Part shown: positions 25,514-34,101 of the stretch, piece after piece
Position numbering within the stretch: the stretch's first letter is position 1
How the letters are laid out: the number at the start of each line of letters is the position of its first letter
DNA from: Sphingomonas sp. AX6
GTDB lineage: Bacteria; Pseudomonadota; Alphaproteobacteria; Sphingomonadales; Sphingomonadaceae
Direction: 5' to 3'
Length of the DNA: 64,000 nucleotides
NCBI RefSeq assembly: GCF_902506605.1
Contig: NZ_LR733979.1
Location: 872,936-936,935, forward strand
Translations under genes and position numbers: made by a program
Notes under the pieces: generated by a model
The model's database searches: none
Told to the model about the DNA's origin: nothing
The model's input: the letters and a program-made list of their open reading frames with translations, nothing else

Positions 25514-26353
25514 GTGATCGATCTGAACGACATTGCCTATTGCGGACCGGCACCGGTGCCGGGCGAAATCTGGAGCGCGTGGAACAGCGACCCCACGCTG
25601 GTCGGCGCGTTGTGCGCCGCATTCGTGGTCGCATCGATGCAGGGCGCGGTGCCGCGCAACCGGATGCTGGCGGCGATCGGCGTGCTGGCCATCGCCTTCG
25701 TCTCCCCCTTCTGCGCCATGACCAGCGCGTTGTTTTCGGCACGGGCGGCGCATCACCTGGTGGTTATTGCGGTCGCGGCGCCAATGATTGCGTGGGCAAT
25801 CCCATTTTACCCAAACCGTTGGTGTCGAGTAGGGTTCGAGCGAAGTCGAGAAGCCATATCGAGACAGGCATCCCTCGATACGGTTTCTCGACAAGCTCGA
25901 AGCCTACTCGGGACAAGCGGGGAGGGGCGGCGTGCATCGCTGCCCCTAGCCCCCACCTTCATCGCCGCGACCGTGACGCTGTGGGGGTGGCACGTTCCTG
26001 CCTTCTACACCGCGGCGCTCACCGAAACCTGGCTCTACTGGCTGATGCAGCTTAGCCTGCTCGGCACCGCGACCCTGTTCTGGCGCGCGCTGTTCACCGC
26101 GCCTGCGCCGCAAGCGTTGATCGCGATCGCCGCGACGATCGGCCAGATGGGATTGCTCGGCGCGCTCCTCACCTTTGCGCCCGAGCCGATGTATCTCCAC
26201 CATATGGTTGCGCCCGTCGCCTGGGGGCTGACGCCGCTTGCCGACCAGCAACTGGCGGGGCTCATCATGTGGGTGCCGGGGAATATTCCCTATGCCATCC
26301 TCGGCTGGGTGATCGCACGGCGGATGTGGCGGTTGCAGGAGGCGGCGGCGTGA
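25514..26353 (+). CDS. ctaG: Cytochrome c oxidase assembly protein, CtaG/caa3 type, with repeat-derived insert
   Basis: Membrane protein related to Caa3-type CtaG assembly factors, probably acting in copper delivery to the oxidase encoded downstream. GTG 25514 is chosen because a GAGGGGA site precedes it; the ATG at 25466 would overlap the upstream gene. 279 residues. Helices include LVGALCAAFVVASMQG, VLAIAFVSPFC, then LAPTFIAATVTLWGWHVP and GQMGLLGALLTFAPEPMY. The family signature PWGLTPLxDQQLAGLIMWVP is well preserved (AWGLTPLADQQLAGLIMWVP). About 40 residues (roughly 106-147, Arg- and Ser-rich) come from an inverted-pair repeat inserted in frame. Overlaps the next gene by four bases. Confidence 0.85.
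   Translation: MIDLNDIAYCGPAPVPGEIWSAWNSDPTLVGALCAAFVVASMQGAVPRNRMLAAIGVLAIAFVSPFCAMTSALFSARAAHHLVVIAVAAPMIAWAIPFYPNRWCRVGFERSREAISRQASLDTVSRQARSLLGTSGEGRRASLPLAPTFIAATVTLWGWHVPAFYTAALTETWLYWLMQLSLLGTATLFWRALFTAPAPQALIAIAATIGQMGLLGALLTFAPEPMYLHHMVAPVAWGLTPLADQQLAGLIMWVPGNIPYAILGWVIARRMWRLQEAAA
25827..25909. repeat. Family C inverted-pair repeat inside ctaG
   Basis: Left arm GAGTAGGGTTCGAGCGAAGT then CGAGAAGCC...; the right arm (CTCGATACGGTTTCTCGACA then AGCTCGAAGCCTACTC) is its imperfect complement. The core TTCGAGCGAAGTCGAGAA matches the intergenic element at 3754-3832. It lies within the coding frame without introducing a stop codon. Confidence 0.88.
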
Positions 26354-26850
26354 GTCTCGCCATCGCGCTTTTCAAATTCCTGCACATCGCGGCGCTGCTG
26401 GTCTGGTGCGCGGGGCTGATCGCATTGCCGATCATGCTCGCGCAGCATCAGCATGGCGACAGTCAGGACCGTTATGCGCGCATCCGCAAATTCACCCATT
26501 ACAGCTATACGCATCTGGTGACGCCCGCCGCAGTCCTTGCGGTGGCGGCCGGAACCGTACTGATCTTCCTGCGCGAAACCTTTGTGCCCTGGTTCTTTGC
26601 CAAGATGGCGTTCGTCGGCGCGCTGGTCGTCCTCCACGCGCTGATCGGCAATGTCGTGGTTCAGATGGGCGAGGAAAAAGGCGATGTCATCGCCCCGCGT
26701 CCCTATCTGCCCGTGGCGCTGGTGATCGGCGTGATCGTCGCGATCCTGACGCTGGTGCTCGCCAAGCCGGTGATCTCGCCGGGCAGCGCGCCGGAATGGC
26801 TTCAGTCGCCGCGCAACGAATCGCTTTTGGTCGAAGAGGTGCCGACTTGA
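26350..26850 (+). CDS. CopD/HemJ-like four-helix membrane protein
   Basis: 166 residues from the GTG at 26350, whose GTGA overlaps the ctaG stop. LFKFLHIAALLVWCAGLIALP resembles the first helix of CopD/HemJ proteins (conserved His, W-x-AGL). Further helices are at about 55-75, 82-102 and 118-138. A His-rich stretch (AQHQHGD) may bind metal. The context next to ctaG and oxidase genes suggests copper handling or haem maturation. The 3' end overlaps the convergent DUF2231 gene by 49 bases. Confidence 0.72.
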   Translation: MSLAIALFKFLHIAALLVWCAGLIALPIMLAQHQHGDSQDRYARIRKFTHYSYTHLVTPAAVLAVAAGTVLIFLRETFVPWFFAKMAFVGALVVLHALIGNVVVQMGEEKGDVIAPRPYLPVALVIGVIVAILTLVLAKPVISPGSAPEWLQSPRNESLLVEEVPT

Positions 26851-27332
26851 TAGTCGAACACCAATTTGCCCCCATGCCACCCGGCAAAGCCCGTGAACCC
26901 GGCGGCGAACACCGACAACAGGATGCCGTAAGGCAGCAACGTCTGCTCATATCCGTACAGCCGGAAACCCCAGTTCGCGCCCAGAATCGCGAGCAGGGTC
27001 ATGGCAATGATGAAATGCGTCCAGCTTGCCGCGCGGGCGCGGATGCCGGGGACCATCAGCAGCTCGACCGTGCCCGACGCCCCCGCCAGCAGCCCCATCA
27101 GGAACGCCATTCCGGCGGCCCAGAGCGCCGCGCGTGCCCAGAACACATCGCCCGTCCACCAGTAGAACAGGTCCGCACCCAGCGTGCACATGGTGAGCGC
27201 GATGGGAAACGAGACGAACATCGCGTGGATCGGATGTCCCGCGACCGCGATCTTCGATTCCGCGCGGTTGAAACTGGGGTTGGCGCTGATCGGATCGATC
27301 AGTCGTTCCTCTTCGCGCAATCCCTTCGACAT
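26802..27332 (-). CDS. DUF2231 family membrane protein
   Basis: 176 residues with four hydrophobic helices. The N-terminal polar part precedes IAVAGHPIHAMFVSFPIALTMCTLGADLFYWWTG, which carries the GHPIHxMxVxFPIALxxxxxxxDL signature of DUF2231. Two His in that motif could ligate haem or metal. It is the only minus-strand gene within the oxidase cluster. Its 3' end overlaps the CopD-like gene by 49 bases, and its start is within 20 bases of the apparent start region of coxB on the other strand. Confidence 0.82.
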   Translation of the reverse strand: MSKGLREEERLIDPISANPSFNRAESKIAVAGHPIHAMFVSFPIALTMCTLGADLFYWWTGDVFWARAALWAAGMAFLMGLLAGASGTVELLMVPGIRARAASWTHFIIAMTLLAILGANWGFRLYGYEQTLLPYGILLSVFAAGFTGFAGWHGGKLVFDYQVGTSSTKSDSLRGD

Positions 27333-27350
27333 CTCGGCTCCCGTTTTCGT

Positions 27351-27995
27351 GTTGCCACCTTAACGCCGATCGCGGCCTTTCTTTCAACCGGTTGTTCGGG
27401 ACCGCTGTCGACTCTCGACACCGCAGGCCCGGCTGCGGGCACGATTGCGACGCTCTGGTGGGTGATGCTCGCAGGATCGGTGGCGATCCTGACGCTGGTC
27501 CTGGCACTGCTGGCGCTAGCCTTTACGCGCAAGGGCGGCGCCTCGCCATCGCAGCGAATATGGATCGTCTGGCTGGGGCTCGCCTTTCCCGGCGCGGTGC
27601 TGGCGGCATTGCTCGCTTATGGTCTGGTCGTGGGCGAGAAACTGTTGCCGCGCGCCGGGCCGGAAGTCGTACAGGTCGCCGCCGAGGCCGAGCGCTGGCG
27701 CTGGACTTTCACCCAATCCGCCCCCGACGGCACGCGGTTCGTGAGCGTCGGTACGCTCCACATCCCCGCCAACCGCCCGGTCGATGTCGCGATCACCACT
27801 CGCGACGTGATCCACAGTTTCTGGGTGCCGCGCCTGGCGGGCAAGCTCGACGCGATCCCCGGTCGCATCAACGTGCTGCGGATCGAGGCGAGCGCGCCCG
27901 GTACCTATGAAGCGCAATGTGCCGAATATTGCGGCATCGGTCATTCGGGGCATAATTTCCGCGTGATCGCGCATGACTGGGGTTCGGGGCAATGA
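27351..27995 (+). CDS. coxB: Cytochrome c oxidase subunit II; start unresolved, CuA Met replaced by His
   Basis: Takes electrons from cytochrome c at a CuA centre on the periplasmic side. Coding similarity begins about 27351 with VATLTPIAAFLSTGCSG, a lipoprotein-like signal (Cys codon at 27393). No in-frame ATG, GTG or TTG lies between an unlikely ATG at 27234 (inside the divergent DUF2231 gene) and GTG 27462, so the true start is open. Two helices follow, then the CuA domain: HSFWVPRLAGKLDAIPGR and CAEYCGIGHSGH. The usual C-x-E-x-C-x3-H-x2-M has His where Met should be. Its stop overlaps the subunit I gene by four bases. Confidence 0.82.
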   Translation, partial: VATLTPIAAFLSTGCSGPLSTLDTAGPAAGTIATLWWVMLAGSVAILTLVLALLALAFTRKGGASPSQRIWIVWLGLAFPGAVLAALLAYGLVVGEKLLPRAGPEVVQVAAEAERWRWTFTQSAPDGTRFVSVGTLHIPANRPVDVAITTRDVIHSFWVPRLAGKLDAIPGRINVLRIEASAPGTYEAQCAEYCGIGHSGHNFRVIAHDWGSGQ

Positions 27996-30454
27996 AGGCG
28001 CTGAGGCTCCACCGCGAATTCTCGAAAATCTGGGGCACGCAGGGCGGCTGGCGCGGGTCGATCGAGAGCGTAAACCATTCGGACATCGGCAAGCGCCTGA
28101 TGCTCGCCGCCTTCTTCTTCTTCCTCGTCGGCGGCGTGCTGTCGATGCTGATCCGCGCGCAACTCGCGACGCCCGACAGCGCATTCGCCGGACCCGAAGT
28201 CTACAACCAGATCTTCACGATGCATGGCAGCATCATGATGTTCCTGTTCGCGATCCCGATGTTCGAAGGCTTCGCGATCTACATGCTGCCCAAGATGCTC
28301 GGCGCGCGCGACCTCGCCTTTCCGCGTCTGTCGGCTTACGGTTGGTGGTGTTATTTGTTCGGCGCGTCGATGCTGTGCGTGTCGATGCTTCTGGGGCTGG
28401 CCCCCGACAGCGGCTGGTTCATGTACACGCCGCTATCGTCCAAACCCTATTCGCCGGGCATCAACAGCGATTTCTGGCTGATCGGCATCACCTTCGTCGA
28501 AGTGTCGGCGATTGCGGCTGCGGTCGACATCACCGTATCGATCCTGAAAATGCGCGCGCCGGGCATGACGCTGGCGAAGATGCCGCTGTTCGCCTGGTAT
28601 CTGCTGGTCACCGCCGTGATGATGCTGATCGGTTTCCCGCCGCTGATCCTGGGGTCGATTCTGCTCGAACTCGAACGCGCGTTCGGCTGGCCGTTCTTCG
28701 ATGCTGCGCGCGGGGGCGACTCGCTTTTGTGGCAGCACCTGTTCTGGCTATTCGGCCATCCCGAGGTTTACATCATCTTCCTGCCTGCAGCCGGCGCGAT
28801 CTCGATGATCATTCCCGTCATGGCGCGGACCAAGATCGTCGGTTACGGCGCGATCGTCGCCGCGCTCATCGCGCTGGGGTTCCTCAGTTTCGGGCTGTGG
28901 GTCCACCACATGTTCACGGTCGGCATCCCGCACATGGCGTTGGCGTTCTTCTCCGCTGCCTCGACGCTGGTTGCGATCCCGACGGGCGTTCAGATCTTCG
29001 CCTGGCTGGGGACGCTGTGGGCAGGACGTCCGCAGATGAAGCTGCCGATGCTGCATCTGGTCGGTTTTTTCGTGACCTTCGTGATGGGCGGGCTGACGGG
29101 CGTCATGGTCGCGGTCGTGCCGTTCGACTGGCAGGCGCACGACACCGCCTTTATCACCGCACATCTTCACTACGTTCTGTTCGGCGGGTTCGTCTTCCCG
29201 ATGTTTGCCGCCACCTATTACTGGTTGCCGCAGATCACGGGTCGCGCGCGCTGGTTCAAGCTCGGGGAGGTCGCCTTCTGGCTGATCTTCATTGGCTTCC
29301 ATGCGACCTTTTTCCTGATGCATTTGGTCGGGCTGCTCGGCCAGCCGCGGCGGATCGAAACCTATCCGGCGGAAGTCGGCTGGACGTGGATCAACCTGAT
29401 CTCCTCGATCGGCAGCTTCGTGCTGGCGATCGGCATCGCGCTGTTCGTGATCGACGTGGCGCTCCAGATTTGGCTGGCGCACCGGTCGAAGCGCAATCCG
29501 TGGGGCGCGACCACGCTGGAATGGGCGATGATGCAGCCGTCGCCGACCTATAACATCGCCGCGATCCCGACGGTGGAGGATCGCGATCCACTGGAAAAGG
29601 AACCTGACCTTGCGCTGAAACTCGCGCGCGGCGAAGGCTATCTGGCGACCCCACGCTACAATTGGCGTGAGACGCTGGCGATCGACACCGCGAGCGCGAA
29701 GGTGGATCATGTCATCATTTTGCCGGGCAACACGCGATTGCCGCTGTGGACCGGGCTCGTGACCGGTGTCTTCTTCCTCGCCATCCTCATCAAGCTTTAC
29801 TGGATCGTACCCGCCGCGGCGGTCGGTATCGCGATCCTCGCCTGGCGCTGGGCCTGGGTGCTGGGCCACCGCGAGACCGTCGGCGAGGTCGATATCGGTC
29901 ATGGCCAGCGCGCGTTGACGCATCCCGAATGCGACGACCGGCCCGGCTGGTGGGGCAGCGTGTTCCTGCTCGCCGCCGACGGGACGTTCTTCGCCTCGCT
30001 GCTGTTCGGTTACGCATTTCTGTGGACCATCGCCCCGAACTGGCCGCCGCCCGCGCTGATCGCGCCGTCGGCGGTCTCGCTGGGACTGGGGGCGATCGGA
30101 GCGGCAATCATCTGGATGCTGCGAGGCCGCTTCATGCGCGGTGGTACGGCGTTGCTCGCGAGCAGCGGCGGGCTGGCGCTGCTCGCGACCGCCATGATTG
30201 CGATCCTGCTGCGCGCACCTGCGCCTGCTGACCATGCATACGGCGCGATTCTCGCCGTGCTGGCGAGCTATGCGCTGCTCCATTTGGCGATCGCCGTGAT
30301 TATGATCGGTTTCGTCTGGATGCGCGCGCGCGTCGGATTGCCCGAAAGCGGATTGCGCAGCGAGCGCCGAATCGTGCGGCTATGGGTCGATTACGCCGCG
30401 ATGGTCGGTGCAGCAGCGGTGCTGGCGACTGAACTGCCGGGATGGCTCGCATGA
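27992..30454 (+). CDS. ctaD: Cytochrome c oxidase subunit I-III fusion
   Basis: 820 residues. Residues 1-540 are the haem-copper subunit I: low-spin haem ligand in TMHGSIMMF, CuB ligands GHPEVYI with its cross-linking Tyr and WVHHMF, and haem a3/low-spin His in TAHLHYVLFGG. From about 590, subunit III-like helices follow, with RPGWWGSVFLLAADGTFFASLLFGYAFLW resembling the early helices of CoxC. This is an A-type proton-pumping oxidase with I+III fused. It is coupled by ATGA overlaps to coxB before and the small gene after. No separate coxC is present in the cluster. Confidence 0.93.
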   Translation: MKALRLHREFSKIWGTQGGWRGSIESVNHSDIGKRLMLAAFFFFLVGGVLSMLIRAQLATPDSAFAGPEVYNQIFTMHGSIMMFLFAIPMFEGFAIYMLPKMLGARDLAFPRLSAYGWWCYLFGASMLCVSMLLGLAPDSGWFMYTPLSSKPYSPGINSDFWLIGITFVEVSAIAAAVDITVSILKMRAPGMTLAKMPLFAWYLLVTAVMMLIGFPPLILGSILLELERAFGWPFFDAARGGDSLLWQHLFWLFGHPEVYIIFLPAAGAISMIIPVMARTKIVGYGAIVAALIALGFLSFGLWVHHMFTVGIPHMALAFFSAASTLVAIPTGVQIFAWLGTLWAGRPQMKLPMLHLVGFFVTFVMGGLTGVMVAVVPFDWQAHDTAFITAHLHYVLFGGFVFPMFAATYYWLPQITGRARWFKLGEVAFWLIFIGFHATFFLMHLVGLLGQPRRIETYPAEVGWTWINLISSIGSFVLAIGIALFVIDVALQIWLAHRSKRNPWGATTLEWAMMQPSPTYNIAAIPTVEDRDPLEKEPDLALKLARGEGYLATPRYNWRETLAIDTASAKVDHVIILPGNTRLPLWTGLVTGVFFLAILIKLYWIVPAAAVGIAILAWRWAWVLGHRETVGEVDIGHGQRALTHPECDDRPGWWGSVFLLAADGTFFASLLFGYAFLWTIAPNWPPPALIAPSAVSLGLGAIGAAIIWMLRGRFMRGGTALLASSGGLALLATAMIAILLRAPAPADHAYGAILAVLASYALLHLAIAVIMIGFVWMRARVGLPESGLRSERRIVRLWVDYAAMVGAAAVLATELPGWLA

Positions 30455-30747
30455 CCGGACTGCTGCGCGCCTGCACGGGACTGATCGTGTGGGCAGTGAT
30501 ATTCTCCCTGCTCTACGGAATCGAAGGGATGGGGTGTGCCGCACCATGGGACCGGCGCGTGCTGCGGGCGTCGCTGGTGATCGTGTGGCTGGTCGGCGTC
30601 GCCGCGCTTGCTGCATTAAGCTGGCAATGGACTCGCGTCCGTCCGCACCGCGATGTCGAGCGCATCGGGCAATGGCTGGCCATCGCGGGGTTGATCGCTA
30701 CCATCGTCACTGGACTGCCGGTCGCCACGCTCAGCCTCTGCGTCTGA
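30451..30747 (+). CDS. Small three-helix membrane protein, last gene of oxidase cluster
   Basis: 98 residues from ATG 30451, overlapping the preceding stop as ATGA. Helices at about 6-26 (GLIVWAVIFSLLYGIEGMGC), 40-58 and 73-95. The length and position after the I-III fusion suggest an oxidase accessory or subunit IV-like protein, but there is no recognisable family motif. Confidence 0.7.
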   Translation: MTGLLRACTGLIVWAVIFSLLYGIEGMGCAAPWDRRVLRASLVIVWLVGVAALAALSWQWTRVRPHRDVERIGQWLAIAGLIATIVTGLPVATLSLCV

Positions 30748-30752
30748 CAGCG

Positions 30753-31457
30753 TCACGCGTTTTCGCTGCGATCGGCCATCGGTTTCAGCCGGTAACCGAC
30801 GCCGGGTTCGTTGACGATCAGGCGCGGTCGGGCGGGATCAAGCTCCAGCTTCTGGCGCAGGCTGCGGACCGCGATGCGGAGATATTCGACATTGGCCTCC
30901 TGCGCCGGTCCCCACACTTCGCGGAGCAACTGGGCGTGGCCGATCACCCGGTCGGGATTGTGCACGAGTGCGGCGAGAATGCCGTATTCCTTGGGGGTCA
31001 AATGGACCTCTTCGCCCGCGCGAAGAACGCGGCGATGGGTCAGGTCGATTTCGACCTCGCCGACTCGAAACGGTCCATCGCTTTCGCCGCGATCGCGGTG
31101 GCGCAGCGCAGTGCGCAGGCGGGCGAGCAGTTCCTCGGTGTCGAATGGCTTGGTCAGATAATCGTCGGCGCCCAGATCGAGCGCCGCGACCTTTTCCGCG
31201 GTGTCGGTTCGCGCCGAGACGATGATCAGCGCCGCGCCCTTCGCGCGGATCAACTGGATCAATTCCAGCCCGTCGCGGTCGGGCAACCCCAAATCCAGCA
31301 ATACCGCATCGGGGCGCGCAATATCGACCAGCGACAGCGCCTCGCGCGCGGTCGCGGCCTCCACCACTTTATAGTCGGCGCGCTCTGCCGCGACCCGCAA
31401 CAGGCGGCGGATCGCGGCATCGTCCTCGACGATCAGGAGCGCGGCAGAATGGGCCAT
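30753..31457 (-). CDS. kdpE: Response regulator KdpE
   Basis: OmpR/PhoB-type regulator of the Kdp potassium uptake genes. 234 residues. Receiver domain with phosphoacceptor Asp in VLLDLGLPDRDG, switch SARTD and YLTKPF, then a winged-helix DNA-binding domain (VHLTPKEYGILAALV, LREVWG, YLRIAVRSLRQKLE, GVGYRL). It follows kdpC by nine bases on the same strand; its partner kinase KdpD is encoded divergently upstream of the operon. Confidence 0.93.
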   Translation of the reverse strand: MAHSAALLIVEDDAAIRRLLRVAAERADYKVVEAATAREALSLVDIARPDAVLLDLGLPDRDGLELIQLIRAKGAALIIVSARTDTAEKVAALDLGADDYLTKPFDTEELLARLRTALRHRDRGESDGPFRVGEVEIDLTHRRVLRAGEEVHLTPKEYGILAALVHNPDRVIGHAQLLREVWGPAQEANVEYLRIAVRSLRQKLELDPARPRLIVNEPGVGYRLKPMADRSENA

Positions 31458-31466
31458 TCCCGTGGT

Positions 31467-32051
31467 TTAGGGTCGGGCTGCGGTGCGGTCGAGCGCGATG
31501 TTCAGCAGCAGCACGTTGACGCGCGGTTCGCCGATAAAGCCGAGCAGCGGGCGTTCGACAAGGGCTTCGGCCAGCCCCCGGACCTGAACGGCGGGGATGC
31601 CGCGAGCGGCAGCGACGCGCGACGCTTGCAAAAAGGCCGCCTCAGGACTGATGTGGGGATCGAGCCCCGAGGCGGAGGTGGTCACCAGATCAGGAGGGAT
31701 CGAACCCTCTGGTGATGTCCCGAGTGTCGCGATGTCGCCCTGAACCCGCTCGGTCAGCGCCTTTGCACCGGGGCCGAGGTTGGAGCCCGACGATGCCATC
31801 GCGTCGTATCCGTCGCCCGCCGCCGAGGGGCGGCCACGAAAATAGGCATCGCTCGTGAAGTTCTGGCCGATCAGCGCTGAACCGATGACGGTGCCGTTCT
31901 CGTTGCGGATCAGGCTGCCATTGGCTTGTGCGGGGAACAGCACCTGGCCGATGCCCGTCATTGCGAGCGGGTACAGCAGACCGAGCAACAGCGCGAAGCC
32001 GACGGTCAAGGCGAGAGCGGGACGAAGCGCGGATTTGATGTCTTGGACCAT
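31467..32051 (-). CDS. kdpC: Potassium-transporting ATPase subunit KdpC
   Basis: Accessory subunit of the high-affinity potassium pump. 194 residues with a single N-terminal membrane helix (LALTVGFALLLGLLYPLAMTGI) and the family motifs GSALIGQNF, YFRGRPSAAGDGYD, SGSNLGP and SGLDPHISPEAA. Starts 10 bases after kdpB. Confidence 0.95.
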   Translation of the reverse strand: MVQDIKSALRPALALTVGFALLLGLLYPLAMTGIGQVLFPAQANGSLIRNENGTVIGSALIGQNFTSDAYFRGRPSAAGDGYDAMASSGSNLGPGAKALTERVQGDIATLGTSPEGSIPPDLVTTSASGLDPHISPEAAFLQASRVAAARGIPAVQVRGLAEALVERPLLGFIGEPRVNVLLLNIALDRTAARP

Positions 32052-32061
32052 GTCGAAATCC

Positions 32062-34089
32062 TCAGGCGAGGTTGAGCGTGCTGACGACGATGTCGATCAG
32101 CTTGATGCCGACGAACGGCGCGACGAGGCCACCGATTCCGTAAATGGCGAGATTACGACCGAGCAGTGCCCCCGCATCCATCGGGCGATAGGTCACGCCC
32201 TTGAGCGCAAGCGGGACGAGGCATGGGATGATGAGCGCGTTGAAGATGATCGCCGACAGGATTGCGCTTTCGGGGCTCGACAGCCCCATCACGTTGAGCA
32301 CGCCCAGGCCGGGATAGAGCGCAACGAACAATGCCGGAATGATCGCGAAATATTTCGCCACGTCGTTGGCGACCGAAAAGGTCGTCAGGCTCCCGCGCGT
32401 CATCAGCAACTGTTTGCCCAGCCCCACGATCTCGATCAGCTTGGTCGGGTCGCTGTCGAGATCGACCATGTTGCCCGCTTCCCGCGCCGCCTGCGTGCCC
32501 GTGTTCATCGCCACGCCGACATCGGCCTGCGCCAGCGCTGGCGCGTCGTTGGTGCCGTCGCCGCACATCGCGACCAGTTTTCCGCCCGCCTGTTCCTTGC
32601 GGATCAGCGCAAGCTTGTCCTCGGGCGTTGCTTCCGCGAGGAAGTCGTCCACGCCTGCCTCTGCGGCGATGGCAGCGGCGGTCAGCGGATTGTCGCCGGT
32701 GATCATCACGGTGCGGATGCCCATCCGGCGCAACTCGGCGAAGCGTTCGCGTACCCCGGACTTGACCACATCCTTCAACGCCACCGCACCCAATAGTTCA
32801 CCGCCATCGACGACCGCGAGCGGAGTCATACCGCCGCGCGCGATCTCCTCCGTGATATTGCGCAATTCGGTTGCCGCGGGTGTGTCGCCCAAGCCGGGAT
32901 GCGCGCGCAGCACGCTGTCCACTGCGCCTTTCTGAACGACTCGGATGCCGGTCTTCACCCCCGACAGCCGCGTCTGTGCGGTAAACGGGATGACCTCTGC
33001 GGCATCGGGAAGCGTGATGTCGGCCAGCGCGTGCTTCTCGCGCGCCAGCACCACGATCGATCGGCCTTCGGGCGTCTCGTCGGCCAGGCTGGCGAGCATC
33101 GCGGCGCCGGCCAGTCGATTGGCATCGACACCGGGCAGCGCGCGAAATTCGCTCGCCGCGCGGTCGCCGATGGTGATCGTACCGGTTTTGTCGAGTAGCA
33201 GCACATCGACATCGCCTGCAGCCTCGACCGCGCGCCCCGATTTGGCGAGCACGTTGAAGCGAACCAGCCGGTCCATGCCCGCAATGCCGATCGCCGACAG
33301 CAAAGCGGCGATGGTCGTCGGGATCAGCGTGATCAGCAGCGCCGCGAGCATCGCTACCGGAATGCTGCCGCCTGCATAGATCGCGAAGGCAGGAATGGTC
33401 GCGACCGCGATCAGGAAGATGATGGTCAGGCCGACCAGCAGGATGGTCAACGCGATTTCGTTGGGCGTCTTCTGTCGCGCCGCACCCTCGACCAGTGCGA
33501 TCATGCGGTCGAGGAAACCCTGTCCGGGCTCCTGCGTCACCCGCACCTTGATCCGGTCGGAAATGACGCGCGTGCCTGCGGTCACTGCGGAACGGTCGCC
33601 GCCTGCTTCGCGGATGACGGGCGCGCTTTCGCCGGTGATTGCGCTTTCGTTGACGCTCGCCACCCCCTCGATCACTTCGCCGTCGGCAGGGATCAGGTCG
33701 CCGGTTTCGACCAGCACGATTTCGCCGCGCGACAATTGCGTCGCGGCAACCGGTTCCCAGGTGTCACCGACCCCGGTCAGCAATTTCGCCTTAAGGTCCG
33801 ATTTGGTGGCGCGAAGGCTGGCCGCCTGCGCCTTGCCGCGTCCCTCGGCCAGTGCCTCCGCGAACGTACCGAACAACACCGTCGCCCACAGCCACAGCAC
33901 GAGTTGGACCTGGAAGCCGATGCCAAGTCCCTCGCCGCCGATCAGTAGCAGCACGGTGACCAGCACCGCGACGATCGCGGTTACGAACAGCACGGGATTG
34001 CGGATCAGTTCGCGGGACGACAATTTGCGGAACGCGCCGCCCAGCGCGGGCACGATCAGATCGCGCGAGAACATCGTTGCGGATGCCAT
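32062..34089 (-). CDS. kdpB: Potassium-transporting ATPase ATP-binding subunit KdpB
   Basis: P-type ATPase subunit that powers KdpA. 675 residues. Phosphorylation site [11 protein letters not shown], actuator-domain TGES (AITGESAPV), hinge [21 protein letters not shown] and the N-domain KGAVDSV region are all present. Seven helices are expected. It follows kdpA with a 12-base gap. Confidence 0.96.
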   Translation of the reverse strand: MASATMFSRDLIVPALGGAFRKLSSRELIRNPVLFVTAIVAVLVTVLLLIGGEGLGIGFQVQLVLWLWATVLFGTFAEALAEGRGKAQAASLRATKSDLKAKLLTGVGDTWEPVAATQLSRGEIVLVETGDLIPADGEVIEGVASVNESAITGESAPVIREAGGDRSAVTAGTRVISDRIKVRVTQEPGQGFLDRMIALVEGAARQKTPNEIALTILLVGLTIIFLIAVATIPAFAIYAGGSIPVAMLAALLITLIPTTIAALLSAIGIAGMDRLVRFNVLAKSGRAVEAAGDVDVLLLDKTGTITIGDRAASEFRALPGVDANRLAGAAMLASLADETPEGRSIVVLAREKHALADITLPDAAEVIPFTAQTRLSGVKTGIRVVQKGAVDSVLRAHPGLGDTPAATELRNITEEIARGGMTPLAVVDGGELLGAVALKDVVKSGVRERFAELRRMGIRTVMITGDNPLTAAAIAAEAGVDDFLAEATPEDKLALIRKEQAGGKLVAMCGDGTNDAPALAQADVGVAMNTGTQAAREAGNMVDLDSDPTKLIEIVGLGKQLLMTRGSLTTFSVANDVAKYFAIIPALFVALYPGLGVLNVMGLSSPESAILSAIIFNALIIPCLVPLALKGVTYRPMDAGALLGRNLAIYGIGGLVAPFVGIKLIDIVVSTLNLA

Positions 34090-34101
34090 CTTCGATAATC
34101 C

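Noticed and set aside
28748..30283. 511-codon minus-strand frame opposite the cytochrome oxidase subunit I-III gene
   Set aside because: Rich in Arg, Gln, His and Asp as expected for an antisense shadow; the opposite strand is an unmistakable oxidase.
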